A DNA stretch of 64,000 nt from Acidobacteriota bacterium. Lineage in GTDB: Bacteria > Acidobacteriota > Terriglobia > Acidiferrales > UBA7541. The translations under genes were made by a program, and so were the position numbers. The stretch spans positions 1 through 64,000 of the forward strand of contig JACQDE010000085.1 in the NCBI GenBank assembly GCA_016201285.1, in the 5' to 3' direction. Positions 34,890-44,704 of this stretch are shown here, piece by piece (the stretch's first letter is position 1; the number at the start of each line of letters is the position of its first letter). The notes beneath the pieces are model-generated. The model did no database searches, was not told the origin of the DNA, and saw only the letters and a list, made by a program, of their open reading frames with translations.

Positions 34890-36437
34890 ATGGCACAAAG
34901 TCAATTCACACGTTGGGAGCCTGAGGATCAGGCCTTCTGGGAGGACACGGGCAAAGGGATTGCCATTCGCAACCTGGTGATCTCTGTGCCGTGCCTCCTC
35001 TGCGCGTTCGCCGTCTGGTCGTATTGGTCCATCATCGCGGTGCAAATGAAAAACCTAGGTTTCCCGTTCAGCCAGCAGCAACTGTTTACCCTGACCGCCG
35101 TTGCCGGACTGACGGGAGCCACGCTCCGCATTCCCAATTCGTTTCTCATTGCCATCGCGGGGGGTCGCAATGTTGTGGCCCTCAGCACGGCATTCCTTCT
35201 CATTCCCGCATTCGGGGCCGGAATCGCGCTACAAAACAAGACCACCCCATTCGAGACGTTTGTTATCCTGGCCGCGCTTTCGGGTTTTGGCGGCGGGAAT
35301 TTTGCCTCCTCGATGTCCAACATCAGTCCTTTCTTCCCCAAGCGCATGCAGGGCGCCGCGCTCGGCGTCAACGCCGGCGTCGGCAATCTCGGCGTCAGTT
35401 TGATGCAAATCCTGTTGCCTTTCGTGATGACGTTTGCAGTGTTTGGCGCGATGGGGGGCGACGGTCTTCCTTTACCCGCCGCTATCGGGGGCAAGGCGGC
35501 CGGCACGCTGGTGTGGATTCAAAACTGCGGCCTGATTTGGGTGCCTGTTCTATTCGCACTGGCGATTGCGGCCTGGATCGGGATGAACAATTTGCCGATG
35601 CACCAGTTCGGCTCCCTGCCGATGGCCATCGTGAAGATTGTCGGACTTCACCTGATTGGCTTTGCTGGAGCGGCCATCGGCCTATGGCTGCTGCTGGCTC
35701 AGAAATGGAGCATGTGGCTGGCACTGCCTGTCACGATCGTCGCCACGCTCTTGCTGATGAAACTCCTGCCCGGCGAAGTGGCCCAGAACTTGAAGAAGCA
35801 GTTCGCCATCTTCAATTCGAAGCACACTTGGATCATGACCTGGCTCTACGTCATGACCTTCGGATCGTTCATCGGTTATTCGATGGCATTGCCTTTGCTG
35901 ATTCGTGTTGTTTTCGGGACACTGCCGGACGGCAGCTCGAACCCCCACGCACCGAACCCGTTCACCTATGCATGGCTTGGCCCGCTGGTCGGTTCTGTGA
36001 TTCGTCCGGTGGGCGGCTGGCTCTCAGACAAACTGAGCGGCGCGCGCGTCACCCAATGGTCAACGGCGGTGATGATTCTGGCCGCCCTGGGCGTTGCACA
36101 CTACATCAAGCTGGCCGCGAATTCCCCGGCGCCGGAGCAGCACTTTGTTTCGTTCCTTGTTCTGTTTCTCACTCTCTTTCTAACTGCCGGTGTCGGCAAC
36201 GGCTCAACCTTCCGGATGATTCCGATCATTTTCGATCGAGTCCAAGCAGGCCCCGTGCTTGGCTGGTCTTCCGCTGTGGGCGCATATGGAGCTTTTATCA
36301 TCCCGAAGGTGTTTGGCGCGCAGATCGAGGCTAAGACGCCAGAATATGCGCTGTACGGCTTTGGCGCCTACTACATGAGCTGCCTAATTCTGAATTGGTG
36401 GTTTTATGCCCGCAAGAATGCGGAGATTCCCTGTTAG
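34890..36437 (+). CDS. narK: second NarK-type nitrate/nitrite transporter
   Basis: A 515-residue MFS protein. Seen motifs: GATLRIPNSFLIAIAGGRNV, GFGGGNFASSMSNISPFFP (first nitrate signature) and GVGNGSTFRMIPIIFDR (second nitrate signature). It differs strongly from the preceding NarK, so it is not a recent duplication. It lacks the soluble insert. AAAGGAG lies upstream of the ATG. The gene ends 15 bases before the alternative complex III genes, so transport, reduction and quinol oxidation appear to be expressed as one unit. Confidence 0.92.
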   Translation: MAQSQFTRWEPEDQAFWEDTGKGIAIRNLVISVPCLLCAFAVWSYWSIIAVQMKNLGFPFSQQQLFTLTAVAGLTGATLRIPNSFLIAIAGGRNVVALSTAFLLIPAFGAGIALQNKTTPFETFVILAALSGFGGGNFASSMSNISPFFPKRMQGAALGVNAGVGNLGVSLMQILLPFVMTFAVFGAMGGDGLPLPAAIGGKAAGTLVWIQNCGLIWVPVLFALAIAAWIGMNNLPMHQFGSLPMAIVKIVGLHLIGFAGAAIGLWLLLAQKWSMWLALPVTIVATLLLMKLLPGEVAQNLKKQFAIFNSKHTWIMTWLYVMTFGSFIGYSMALPLLIRVVFGTLPDGSSNPHAPNPFTYAWLGPLVGSVIRPVGGWLSDKLSGARVTQWSTAVMILAALGVAHYIKLAANSPAPEQHFVSFLVLFLTLFLTAGVGNGSTFRMIPIIFDRVQAGPVLGWSSAVGAYGAFIIPKVFGAQIEAKTPEYALYGFGAYYMSCLILNWWFYARKNAEIPC

Positions 36438-36452
36438 GCAAGGAGCCCCGGT

Positions 36453-37106
36453 GTGCGCACGTCCATCCTGACGCTCGTCCTCCTGGCGGCCCTGGCATTC
36501 ACCCTGCTGACTTTGGCCAGTTCGCTCGGGAGTGTCCACATCCCGGGCAACGACCAGGGGTATGAACCGGTACAGCCGATCAACTTTTCGCATCGTCTGC
36601 ACGCGGGCGAAATGCAGATCTCCTGTCTCTATTGCCACGCTGGCGCGGGCCGGAGCCGTCATGCGGGTGTGCCGGCGGCCAACGTGTGCATGAATTGTCA
36701 CCGTTTCGTCTCCGCACCGCTGGGTCTCGTCCGCGCGGAAGACGCGCAGGCGCAGAAGGAAAAGCGCGAGCCCCGGCGCATGGTGTCACCTGAGATCCAG
36801 AAGCTCTACACGGCGCTGGCTCTCAACGACCAGATGCAGCCGGACCCGGCGCACAAGCCGCGTCCGATCGAATGGGTGAAGGTGCACAACCTTCCCGACT
36901 TCGTCTATTTCGACCACCGTCCGCACGTGAGCGCCGGCGTGGACTGCCAGACGTGCCACGGGCCGATGGAAACGATGGAGCGCGTCCGGCAGTCCGCGGA
37001 CCTTGCGATGGGCTGGTGCGTGAACTGCCACCGCACTTCAAATCAGACCGGCGTGGCCGGAAAGAAAGTCCAAGCCCCGACCGATTGTTCGGCGTGCCAT
37101 TACTGA
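36453..37106 (+). CDS. actA: alternative complex III pentahaem cytochrome c subunit
   Basis: A 217-residue protein with an N-terminal membrane anchor and five CxxCH motifs: CLYCH, CMNCH, CQTCH, CVNCH and CSACH, the fixed number for ActA. The string YEPVQPINFSHRLHAGEM is also typical. It accepts electrons from quinol through the complex on the periplasmic side. Start is a GTG at 36453 with AAGGAG 8 bases upstream. Confidence 0.93.
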   Translation: MRTSILTLVLLAALAFTLLTLASSLGSVHIPGNDQGYEPVQPINFSHRLHAGEMQISCLYCHAGAGRSRHAGVPAANVCMNCHRFVSAPLGLVRAEDAQAQKEKREPRRMVSPEIQKLYTALALNDQMQPDPAHKPRPIEWVKVHNLPDFVYFDHRPHVSAGVDCQTCHGPMETMERVRQSADLAMGWCVNCHRTSNQTGVAGKKVQAPTDCSACHY

Positions 37107-37121
37107 GCGACAGGATCGTCT

Positions 37122-40100
37122 ATGCCGGAGAACACATCAAAGCATTTCTGGAAGAGCTTGGAGGAGCGCGACGCGGACCTAGTTCAAATTGCGTCCGCCG
37201 GCGACGAATTCCCCGAAGACTTGACCACGCTGAGAGACGGTTTCGGCCGCCGCGATTTCCTGAAGGCCGCGGGCTTCACGCTCGCCACAGCCGCCATGGC
37301 CGGCTGCGGGCGTGCGCCGGTGCAGAAAGCCATTCCGTTTCTCGTGCAGCCAGAGGAAATCACTCCAGGCGTCGCCTACTTTTACGCCTCCACCTGCGAT
37401 GGTTGCAGTGCTGGTTGCGGGCTGCTGGTGAAAAACCGCGACGGTCGTCCGATCAAGCTCGAGGGCAACCCTGAACACCCCATGTCCCGCGGCGGGCTTT
37501 GCGCCGTAGGCCAAGCGTCACTGCTTGGGCTCTATGATTCCACGCGCTACTTGCAGCCACAGGAGCAAGGAACCCCAACCACATGGGAGGAGGCTGACCG
37601 CGCGATTGCGGCGCAACTTCAGACCGTTCGAATGAACCGCGGCGCCATCCGCTTCCTGACGGGAACAGTCACCAGTCCGACCAGCCGTGCGATGATCGGC
37701 AGCTTCCTGCGTGGGTTTGCCGACGGGCGACACGTGTCCTACGACCCGCTCTCCATCTCTGCCATTCTTGACGCGTACGAGCGCACGCACGGGGCTCGAG
37801 TATTGCCGCGCTGCCGCTTCGACCGGGTCGACGTCATCGCCAGCTTCGATGCGGATTTTCTGGGCACGTGGATCTCGCCAGTGGAATTCACCGCTGGCTA
37901 CCGCGCGGGACGCGCACTGGAAGGCGAGCATCCGCGGATGTCCTATCACGTGCAGTTCGAATCCCGCATGTCGGTGACCGGAAGCAAGGCTGACCGCCGC
38001 GTGCGAGTTGCGCCGAGCGAACTGGGACTCGTGATGTCGCAACTTGCAGTGCGCGTTGCCCGCAAGGCGGGCGCTGGGATTTCCTGGAGCGTGTCGGATT
38101 CCTCCGTGCCTGTAAAGGTGCTTGACGATCTCGCGGAGCGGCTCTGGCAGGCGCGCGGTCGCAGCCTCGTCGTTTGTGGAGAGCAGGACGTGCAGGCGCA
38201 AGTGCTGTGCAATTTCCTCAACCACCTCCTCAACAACTACGGCGCCACGCTGGATACCGAACGGCCCTCGTACCAGCGGCAGGGCAATGAGCGCGAACTG
38301 GAAACGTTGGTGCGCGATCTGCGTGACGGCAAGGTTGCCGCGCTGTTCATCCACGGCGTCAACCCGGTATTCGATCTTCCCGGCGGGGACGAGTTGTCTG
38401 CGCTCTTGAAGAAAGTCTCGCTGGTGGTCAGTTTTGCCGAGCGGCCGGATGAGACTTCGGCCCTTGCGCACTTCGTCTGCCCCGAGCCGCACCGTTTGGA
38501 ATCCTGGGCGGATGCGGAGGCTGTGGCCGGCACGCTGAGCCTCGCTCAGCCAACGATTCACCCCATCGGCACGAACCGCGCTCTGATCGAGTCCCTGTCC
38601 TCGTGGATGGGCGCACCAAAGCCTGCTTACGACATCCTCCGGGATCGTTGGCAAGCGAGCGTTTTCTCGCGGCAGAAGAAGGAACGCTCTTTCCAGGCAT
38701 TCTGGGACCGCTCGGTGCACGATGGCTTCGCCGAAGTTGAACCTGAACGCGCGAAGCTGCAGTCCTTCAAGATGGCGGCCGTCCAGCCCGTGCCGGGCGG
38801 CAAGGCTCCGGCAGCGGGTGCCTTCGCACTTGTTCTGTACCCGAAGGTTGGCATCCTGGACGGCCGCCACTCTCACAACCCATGGTTGCAGGAGTTGCCG
38901 GACCCAATTACCAAGGTTGCCTGGGACAACTATGCGTGCCTTTCACCTGCGGCGGCTGCGCGGTTGGGAGTCGCCGACGGCGATGTCGTCCGGATTGAAC
39001 TGGGCGCGGGCGGTGCAGCGAAGACGTTGGAGTTGCCGGTCTGCGTGCAGCCGGGCCAGCACGAGCAGACGGTGGCAGTCGCGTGCGGCTATGGCGGCAA
39101 AGCTACGGAGCGCTTCACGCAAGTCGGTCCGCGCTGGTTTCAGGCGAAACTGAGCGTGGGCGAAAATGGCCGCGTAGGAAAGAATGTTGCGCCGCTCGCC
39201 GAATTGCGCGATGGCGCTCTGCGGTACGCGCAAGCGAATGTTTCGCTCGTGAAGACGGGCAAGAAGCAGCCGCTGGCCTGCACGCAAGACCATCACAGCA
39301 TCAGGGTGCCGGAGAAGCTCGCGCTTCCAGGAGGCGAACGCCGGGAAATTATTCAGGAAACGACGCTGCCTGTGCTCCTTTCAGGTGAACGTGGGGCGAA
39401 GCACGAAGCGCACTCAGGGCAGAACACGGAGATGTGGCCCGAGGACCATCCTTCTCCGGGTCACCGCTGGGCGATGGTGATTGACCTCTCTGCCTGCACG
39501 GGCTGTTCGGCCTGTGTTGTGGCGTGCCAGGCCGAAAACAACATCCCGGTGGTGGGCCGCGATGAAGTCCGCCGGCGCCGCGCCATGCACTGGATGCGCG
39601 TGGACCGCTACTACTCGGGACCGGATGACGAGGTGGACGTTGCCCACCAGCCGATGTTTTGCCAGCAGTGCGGGCATGCTTCTTGCGAGACAGTCTGCCC
39701 CGTACTGGCCACTGTGCACAGCGAAGAAGGGCTGAACCAGCAGGTCTACAACCGCTGCGTGGGCACGCGCTATTGCGCCAACAATTGCGCCTACAAGGTC
39801 CGCCGGTTTAACTGGTTCGACTACCCCCGCGAGGAACGGCTCCAGAACATGGCTCTCAACCCCGATGTCACAGTCCGCAGCCGCGGCGTGATGGAAAAGT
39901 GCACATTCTGTGTGCAGCGCATCCAAGCGGCCAAAATCGAGGCCAAGCAGCGCGGCGAAAAGCTTTCCGACGGTGCCATCCGGACGGCCTGCCAACAGTC
40001 GTGTCCCGCGCAGGCCATCGTGTTCGGTGATCGCAACGATCCAGTGAGCAAGGTGTCGCAGTTGCTGCGGAGCGGCCGCCGGTACGCCGTGCTCGGCGAA

Positions 40101-40181
40101 TACAATTTCCAGCCGTCCGTAGGCTATCTCAAGATCGTCCGAAACCGCCCGGAGGGCGAAGGGGAAAGGCACAATGGCTGA
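37122..40181 (+). CDS. actB: alternative complex III molybdopterin-oxidoreductase-like Fe-S subunit
   Basis: A 1019-residue fusion. A Tat signal (FGRRDFLKAAGFTLATAAM) is followed by a molybdopterin-oxidoreductase-like domain (about 60-720) with its own Cys motif TCDGCSAGCGL, and a C-terminal ferredoxin-like domain (about 770-1019) with four cluster motifs, beginning CTGCSACVVACQ and CQQCGHASCETVCP. In complexes of known structure the first domain binds no molybdenum and the clusters form a wire to ActA. The 3' end overlaps actC by 8 bases. Confidence 0.93.
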   Translation: MPENTSKHFWKSLEERDADLVQIASAGDEFPEDLTTLRDGFGRRDFLKAAGFTLATAAMAGCGRAPVQKAIPFLVQPEEITPGVAYFYASTCDGCSAGCGLLVKNRDGRPIKLEGNPEHPMSRGGLCAVGQASLLGLYDSTRYLQPQEQGTPTTWEEADRAIAAQLQTVRMNRGAIRFLTGTVTSPTSRAMIGSFLRGFADGRHVSYDPLSISAILDAYERTHGARVLPRCRFDRVDVIASFDADFLGTWISPVEFTAGYRAGRALEGEHPRMSYHVQFESRMSVTGSKADRRVRVAPSELGLVMSQLAVRVARKAGAGISWSVSDSSVPVKVLDDLAERLWQARGRSLVVCGEQDVQAQVLCNFLNHLLNNYGATLDTERPSYQRQGNERELETLVRDLRDGKVAALFIHGVNPVFDLPGGDELSALLKKVSLVVSFAERPDETSALAHFVCPEPHRLESWADAEAVAGTLSLAQPTIHPIGTNRALIESLSSWMGAPKPAYDILRDRWQASVFSRQKKERSFQAFWDRSVHDGFAEVEPERAKLQSFKMAAVQPVPGGKAPAAGAFALVLYPKVGILDGRHSHNPWLQELPDPITKVAWDNYACLSPAAAARLGVADGDVVRIELGAGGAAKTLELPVCVQPGQHEQTVAVACGYGGKATERFTQVGPRWFQAKLSVGENGRVGKNVAPLAELRDGALRYAQANVSLVKTGKKQPLACTQDHHSIRVPEKLALPGGERREIIQETTLPVLLSGERGAKHEAHSGQNTEMWPEDHPSPGHRWAMVIDLSACTGCSACVVACQAENNIPVVGRDEVRRRRAMHWMRVDRYYSGPDDEVDVAHQPMFCQQCGHASCETVCPVLATVHSEEGLNQQVYNRCVGTRYCANNCAYKVRRFNWFDYPREERLQNMALNPDVTVRSRGVMEKCTFCVQRIQAAKIEAKQRGEKLSDGAIRTACQQSCPAQAIVFGDRNDPVSKVSQLLRSGRRYAVLGEYNFQPSVGYLKIVRNRPEGEGERHNG

Positions 40182-41616
40182 GGCATACCCGGTCTTGCAT
40201 GAGCCTTGGCTGGTGGGCTCAAAGTCGCCCGCCCAAGTGACGGAAGATGTTTGCTCCACGATGGAGCGCAAGCCCACCGCCGTGTGGTGGATTGGGCTTG
40301 CGGTCTCGCTGTTCTTTCTCGGTGTTGGCGTTGTTGCAGTTACATACCAGATTGCCACCGGCATCGGCACGTGGGGATTGAACAACACGGTCGGCTGGGC
40401 TTTCGACATCACGAACTTCGTTTTCTGGATCGGCATCGGCCACGCGGGCACGCTGATCTCTGCCATTCTCTTCCTGTTCCGCCAGCGGTGGCGCACTTCG
40501 GTGAACCGGTCGGCGGAAGCAATGACCATCTTTGCCGTCATCTGCGCTGGCATTTTTCCCGTGATTCACATGGGCCGCCCCTGGCTGGCCTTCTGGATGT
40601 TTCCGTACCCGAACTATCGCGGACCCCTCTGGATCAACTTCCGCTCGCCGCTGGTCTGGGACGCGTTTGCTATCAGCACGTACTTTACGATCTCGCTGGT
40701 CTTCTGGTACCTGGGCTTAATTCCGGACCTCGCCACGGTGCGCGATCGCACGCAATCGGGCTGGCGGCGCAAGCTGGCCGGCGTGCTTTGCCTCGGCTGG
40801 AACAGTTCGTACCGCACGTGGCAACGCTACGAAACCGTGTATATGCTCCTGGCCGGTCTGGCCACGCCGCTCGTCGTTTCTGTGCACACGATTGTGAGCT
40901 GGGACTTCGCCACTGCCGTCATCCCCGGCTGGCACACGACGATCTTTCCGCCGTACTTTGTTGCCGGCGCGATTTTCTCCGGCATGGCCATGGTGCTGAC
41001 GCTCATGCTCGTGGCACGCAAGGCAATGGGCCTGGAGGATTTCATCACCCAGAGGCACGTCGGCGCGATGTGCAAAATCGTGCTGGCCACCAGCGGCATT
41101 GTCGCCCTGGCCTATGCGACTGAATTCTTCACTGCGTTTTACTCCGGGAATCCGTACGAGCAATTCGCCTTCTGGAACCGCGCCTTCGGGCCGATGGGCT
41201 GGGGCTACTGGATCATGGTGTCCTGCAACATTGTCATTCCGCAGTTGCTCTGGTCCAGGCGGGTGCGCTCCAGCTTTGTTGCGGTCTTTGTGATCGCGAT
41301 TCTTGTGAACGTCGGCATGTGGTTTGAACGATTCGTCATCATTGTCACGTCGCTCCATCGTGACTTCCTGCCTTCTAACTGGATGAGCTATACGCCGACG
41401 ATCATCGAACTGGCTACGCTGGCCGGGAGCTTCGGCCTCTTCTTCACATGTTTCTTGTTGTTCTGCCGGTTCGTTCCGGTGATTGCCATCGCGGAAGTGA
41501 AGGGCATCTTGCGCCACGACCAGCGGCATGAAGCGCCACGGGCCCACACCCTGGCCGGCCACGCGCCGGCGCCAGCCACGGCCCTGCGCGGCTCCGCGGA
41601 GGAGGTGCACCCATGA
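40174..41616 (+). CDS. actC: alternative complex III NrfD-like quinol-site membrane subunit
   Basis: A 480-residue multi-pass membrane protein of the NrfD/PsrC family, with about ten hydrophobic segments. The quinol-site region is near NFVFWIGIGHAGTLISAILF, and HMGRPWLAFWMFPYPN is a conserved marker. It oxidises quinol at the periplasmic side and may conduct protons. The last 30 residues are Ala/Pro-rich and likely disordered. Confidence 0.92.
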   Translation: MAEAYPVLHEPWLVGSKSPAQVTEDVCSTMERKPTAVWWIGLAVSLFFLGVGVVAVTYQIATGIGTWGLNNTVGWAFDITNFVFWIGIGHAGTLISAILFLFRQRWRTSVNRSAEAMTIFAVICAGIFPVIHMGRPWLAFWMFPYPNYRGPLWINFRSPLVWDAFAISTYFTISLVFWYLGLIPDLATVRDRTQSGWRRKLAGVLCLGWNSSYRTWQRYETVYMLLAGLATPLVVSVHTIVSWDFATAVIPGWHTTIFPPYFVAGAIFSGMAMVLTLMLVARKAMGLEDFITQRHVGAMCKIVLATSGIVALAYATEFFTAFYSGNPYEQFAFWNRAFGPMGWGYWIMVSCNIVIPQLLWSRRVRSSFVAVFVIAILVNVGMWFERFVIIVTSLHRDFLPSNWMSYTPTIIELATLAGSFGLFFTCFLLFCRFVPVIAIAEVKGILRHDQRHEAPRAHTLAGHAPAPATALRGSAEEVHP

Positions 41617-42143
41617 GCCGCCGCCTGCTGCTCGGTGTTTTTGGGAAAGAACAGGACATCCTGGGTGTCACCAGCGCCGCCCGCAAGAGCGGCTACAAGA
41701 TCGTGGATGTTTATGCGCCATACGCCGTGCACGGCCTCGACCACGCCATGGGCCTCGGGCCCTCGCGCCTGCCGCGAGTCTGTTTTGCGCTGGGGCTGTT
41801 CGGCGCGGCGGTGAAGGTCTGGTTCGAGTTCTGGACCACGGCGCAGGACTGGCCGATCAACGTCGGCGGCAAGCCGTGGAACTCGCTGCCGGCCTTCGTC
41901 CCGGTCACCTTTGAAGTGATGGTGCTCTTCGCCGGCCTGAGCACCGTCTTTGCGTTCTTTTATGTCAGCGGGCTGTGGCCGGGGAAAAAGGCGGCCATCG
42001 TGGACCCGCACGTCACCAACGACCAGTTCATCCTTGTGCTCGAGCAATCCGATGCTGCGTTCGACATTTCTCGCGTCAAGCGTCTGTTCGAGGCGTTCAA
42101 TGTGCTCCGCATCGAGGAGCGCCTGGCTGAGGAGGCGCGCTGA
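41613..42143 (+). CDS. actD: alternative complex III subunit D (DUF3341)
   Basis: A 176-residue protein with an N-terminal cytoplasmic domain, two membrane helices (about 50-68 and 97-120), and a C-terminal cytoplasmic domain. YDVYAPYAVHGLD-like segment (VDVYAPYAVHGLDHAMG) and VTFEVMVLFAGLSTVF are ActD marks. Overlaps actC by 4 bases and actE by one. Confidence 0.9.
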   Translation: MSRRLLLGVFGKEQDILGVTSAARKSGYKIVDVYAPYAVHGLDHAMGLGPSRLPRVCFALGLFGAAVKVWFEFWTTAQDWPINVGGKPWNSLPAFVPVTFEVMVLFAGLSTVFAFFYVSGLWPGKKAAIVDPHVTNDQFILVLEQSDAAFDISRVKRLFEAFNVLRIEERLAEEAR

Positions 42144-42739
42144 TGTCCCGAAAGTTACTGAACGCAATTTTGTTTCTAGCGCTTCTTGGTACGGTTTTGC
42201 TTCACTGGGCCGTTCGCAGAGATATCACCCAGCGCAATCGTGAATTCATTCCGGAGATGGTGCGCTCGGTGCCGTATGATTCATTTGCTCCCAATCCAAG
42301 CACGCCCGATGGCAAGACACTTCAGGTTCCGGTGCCGGGAACAATTCCGCGCGGCTATCTGCCGATTCACTACCAGCCGACGCCCGAAGATGCCAAGCGC
42401 GCCGGGGAGGAACTGACGAATCCATATTCGGCGTCGGACGGCCGAGCGCTCGACCGCGGCTCGTATCTCTACTTCAATTTCTGCCAGACCTGTCACGGTC
42501 CGATCGGTATGGGCGACGGCGCCGTGGTGCTTCGCGGATTTCCGGCGCCACCTTCGCTCACGGCGCCGAACGCCATGCAACTGAAAGACGGACAGATCTT
42601 TCACATCCTTACGTACGGGCAGAAAAACATGGCCGCGTATGCGTCGCAGCTTTCGCGCGAAGATCGCTGGAAGGTGATTCTGTACGTTCGTTCGCTCCAA
42701 AAGCCGGCCGGGGCCGCTACAACCGGGGGGCAGCCATGA
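42143..42739 (+). CDS. actE: alternative complex III monohaem cytochrome c subunit
   Basis: A 198-residue exported cytochrome with an N-terminal hydrophobic segment and a single haem motif CQTCHGPIGMGDG. A downstream Met (NMAAYASQLS region) is a candidate sixth ligand. It takes electrons from ActA and would pass them to a soluble or membrane acceptor; here the closest acceptor encoded is the dihaem cytochrome before narG. It overlaps actF by 4 bases. Confidence 0.9.
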   Translation: MSRKLLNAILFLALLGTVLLHWAVRRDITQRNREFIPEMVRSVPYDSFAPNPSTPDGKTLQVPVPGTIPRGYLPIHYQPTPEDAKRAGEELTNPYSASDGRALDRGSYLYFNFCQTCHGPIGMGDGAVVLRGFPAPPSLTAPNAMQLKDGQIFHILTYGQKNMAAYASQLSREDRWKVILYVRSLQKPAGAATTGGQP

Positions 42740-43911
42740 ATTTGCACCAGGCCGAATTCAACTTGTCGCCGGAACTCACACGCCTCTTCAGCGTGTTCGT
42801 GCTTCTTGGTGTGGCTGTCATGCTGGTCGGACTTGGGATGGCGCCGGAGCGCGTCTGGCCGAGCCTTCTGCTGGTCAGCTATTTTGTCCTGGGGATGGGG
42901 CTCGCGGCGGTTGTGTTTATTGCTCTGCAATACGTGACCAATGGTGCTTGGGGTGTCGCGATCCGGCGCGTCCCGGAGGCCATGACCGTTTTCATTCTCG
43001 CCGGCGCGCTGGGGCTGGCCGTGGTTTTTCTCGCGCATCGCTCGCTTTACTCGTGGACGGCGGCTGCCCATGATGCGGGCAACACCGCTGCGTGGTTCAA
43101 GCGCTTCTGGCTGACCTGGCCGTTTTTCCTTGCCCGCGCCGTTGTTTACCTACTTGTCTGGATAGCCTTCGCCCGCGCTATCGCTCGCAACTCGCAGCTT
43201 CAAGATCGGGATGGCGACGTAGCCTACACGCACCGCAACGCGCGGCTTTCTGCCTTGTTCCTGGTCGTCTTTGGCATTACCCTCTGGCTCGCGAGCTACG
43301 ACTGGCTGATGTCGCTCGAGCCGGAGTGGTTCAGCACGATCTTCGGGATGTACAGCTTTTCCGGGCTGTTCGCCAGCGGCATCGCGGCGATCATCATATT
43401 TGCCGTTGCCCTGCAGAAGTTGGGGCCGCTCGAAGGTATTCTTCGTGAAGATCACTTGCACGATCTTGGCAAGCTGCTTTTCGCGTTCAGCACTTTCTGG
43501 GCGTACATTTGGTTCTGCCAGTACATGCTGATCTGGTACACGGATATTCCGGAGGAAACGGGTTACTTTGTGAAGCGCATGCAGGGTACCTGGCGGCCGC
43601 TCTTTCTTCTGAACTTCATGTTGAACTGGACGGTTCCGTTCCTGGCGCTTCTGCCGCGGGCTACGAAGCGCACGCCGAGCCTGCTGGTGAAGGTGGCCGT
43701 CATCGTTCTGCTGGGGCGCTGGCTCGATCTCTATCTGATCATCCTTCCGCCGTTCATGGGCCATAAGCCTTCATTCGGAGCATGGGAGTTTGGCTTGATG
43801 CTGGGAGCAATTGGCGCGAGCGCGCTGCTATTCTTCCGCGCGCTTCGCAGGGCCGCACCTGTTCCCATGCGCGATCCGTGGCTCTCCGATAGCCTCCACC
43901 ATCATCAGTAG
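42736..43911 (+). CDS. actF: alternative complex III NrfD-like membrane subunit F
   Basis: A 391-residue membrane protein paralogous to ActC with about ten helices, lacking a complete quinol site in known complexes. Marks: LFLVVFGITLWLASYDWLMS, EPEWFSTIFGMYSFSG and WAYIWFCQYMLIWY. It is a candidate proton path. It closes the canonical actABCDEF order; no cytochrome oxidase genes follow, unlike many ACIII loci. Confidence 0.92.
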   Translation: MNLHQAEFNLSPELTRLFSVFVLLGVAVMLVGLGMAPERVWPSLLLVSYFVLGMGLAAVVFIALQYVTNGAWGVAIRRVPEAMTVFILAGALGLAVVFLAHRSLYSWTAAAHDAGNTAAWFKRFWLTWPFFLARAVVYLLVWIAFARAIARNSQLQDRDGDVAYTHRNARLSALFLVVFGITLWLASYDWLMSLEPEWFSTIFGMYSFSGLFASGIAAIIIFAVALQKLGPLEGILREDHLHDLGKLLFAFSTFWAYIWFCQYMLIWYTDIPEETGYFVKRMQGTWRPLFLLNFMLNWTVPFLALLPRATKRTPSLLVKVAVIVLLGRWLDLYLIILPPFMGHKPSFGAWEFGLMLGAIGASALLFFRALRRAAPVPMRDPWLSDSLHHHQ

Positions 43912-44007
43912 CGCAGTCTCACAGCCGGGCGTCTGGAGGATCGGCTTTGCAAGCTTGGCCTGGGAGGCTGCATTCATTATCATGCTTGGCAGGAGGCCCC
44001 TTTCTAA

Positions 44008-44517
44008 ATGAACGCACCGCACGTGCACCTGCTGCTCAACCATCTCCCGGTCTTCGGGGCCGCGTTTGGGCTCCTGCTTCTGTTGGCGGCGCTTCTGAGA
44101 AAGAGCGGGGAATTGACGAAAATCAGCCTGGCGGTTTTTCTGCTCACCGCCTTGATTGCGATTCCTGCGTATCTTTCCGGCGAGCCCTCGGAAGATTACG
44201 TCAAAGACCTCCCGGGGGTCTCCAAGGACATGATTGAAGAGCATGAAGAATCGGCCGTGTTTTCCATGGCGGGGGTCGAGATTCTTGGAATTCTGGCTCT
44301 CGCGGCCCTGTGGCTTTCTCGCCACTCGAGTGAGGTGCCACGCTGGGCGGTTCTGACGACCCTGATCCTTGCTCTTGCGACCACCGGACTGATGGCCCGA
44401 ACGGCCAACCTGGGAGGACAGATCCGCCACTCGGAGATCCGTGGCACATCCGGGACATCGCCAACAGAGATGGGTACGACCAAGCCCGAGAAACCATCCA
44501 AAGACGATAAAGAATAA
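44008..44517 (+). CDS. small membrane protein, DUF2231-like
   Basis: A 169-residue protein with four hydrophobic segments (about 8-27, 37-55, 85-103, 112-131) and a charged C-terminal tail. The N-terminus HVHLLLNHLPVFGAAFG resembles the DUF2231 family, whose paired His may bind haem, but function is unknown. GGAGG precedes the ATG. It is 96 bases after actF, on the same strand, and may be the last gene of the operon. Confidence 0.65.
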   Translation: MNAPHVHLLLNHLPVFGAAFGLLLLLAALLRKSGELTKISLAVFLLTALIAIPAYLSGEPSEDYVKDLPGVSKDMIEEHEESAVFSMAGVEILGILALAALWLSRHSSEVPRWAVLTTLILALATTGLMARTANLGGQIRHSEIRGTSGTSPTEMGTTKPEKPSKDDKE

Positions 44518-44657
44518 GGATTGGAACTCTCGTTTTCAGGGAAGAAGGCTGTTCGAAGACGGTGCGGCTTATCGCGGTCTGAAACACATGTGGCCGCCGC
44601 GGATGCCCATCTAGCCGGCTGCGCAACTTCCTCCTTCGGCGCGCGTTACGGATTCGG

Positions 44658-44663
44658 TACAAT
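44658..44663 (+). promoter_or_regulatory. possible -10 box ahead of the F420 genes
   Basis: TACAAT at 44658-44663 lies 41 bases before the npdG start. The matching -35 is poor, so this is tentative. Confidence 0.3.
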
Positions 44664-44704
44664 GCCATGCCACAGACAGGGCATTGCGCACGCAAGAAGG
44701 AGAT

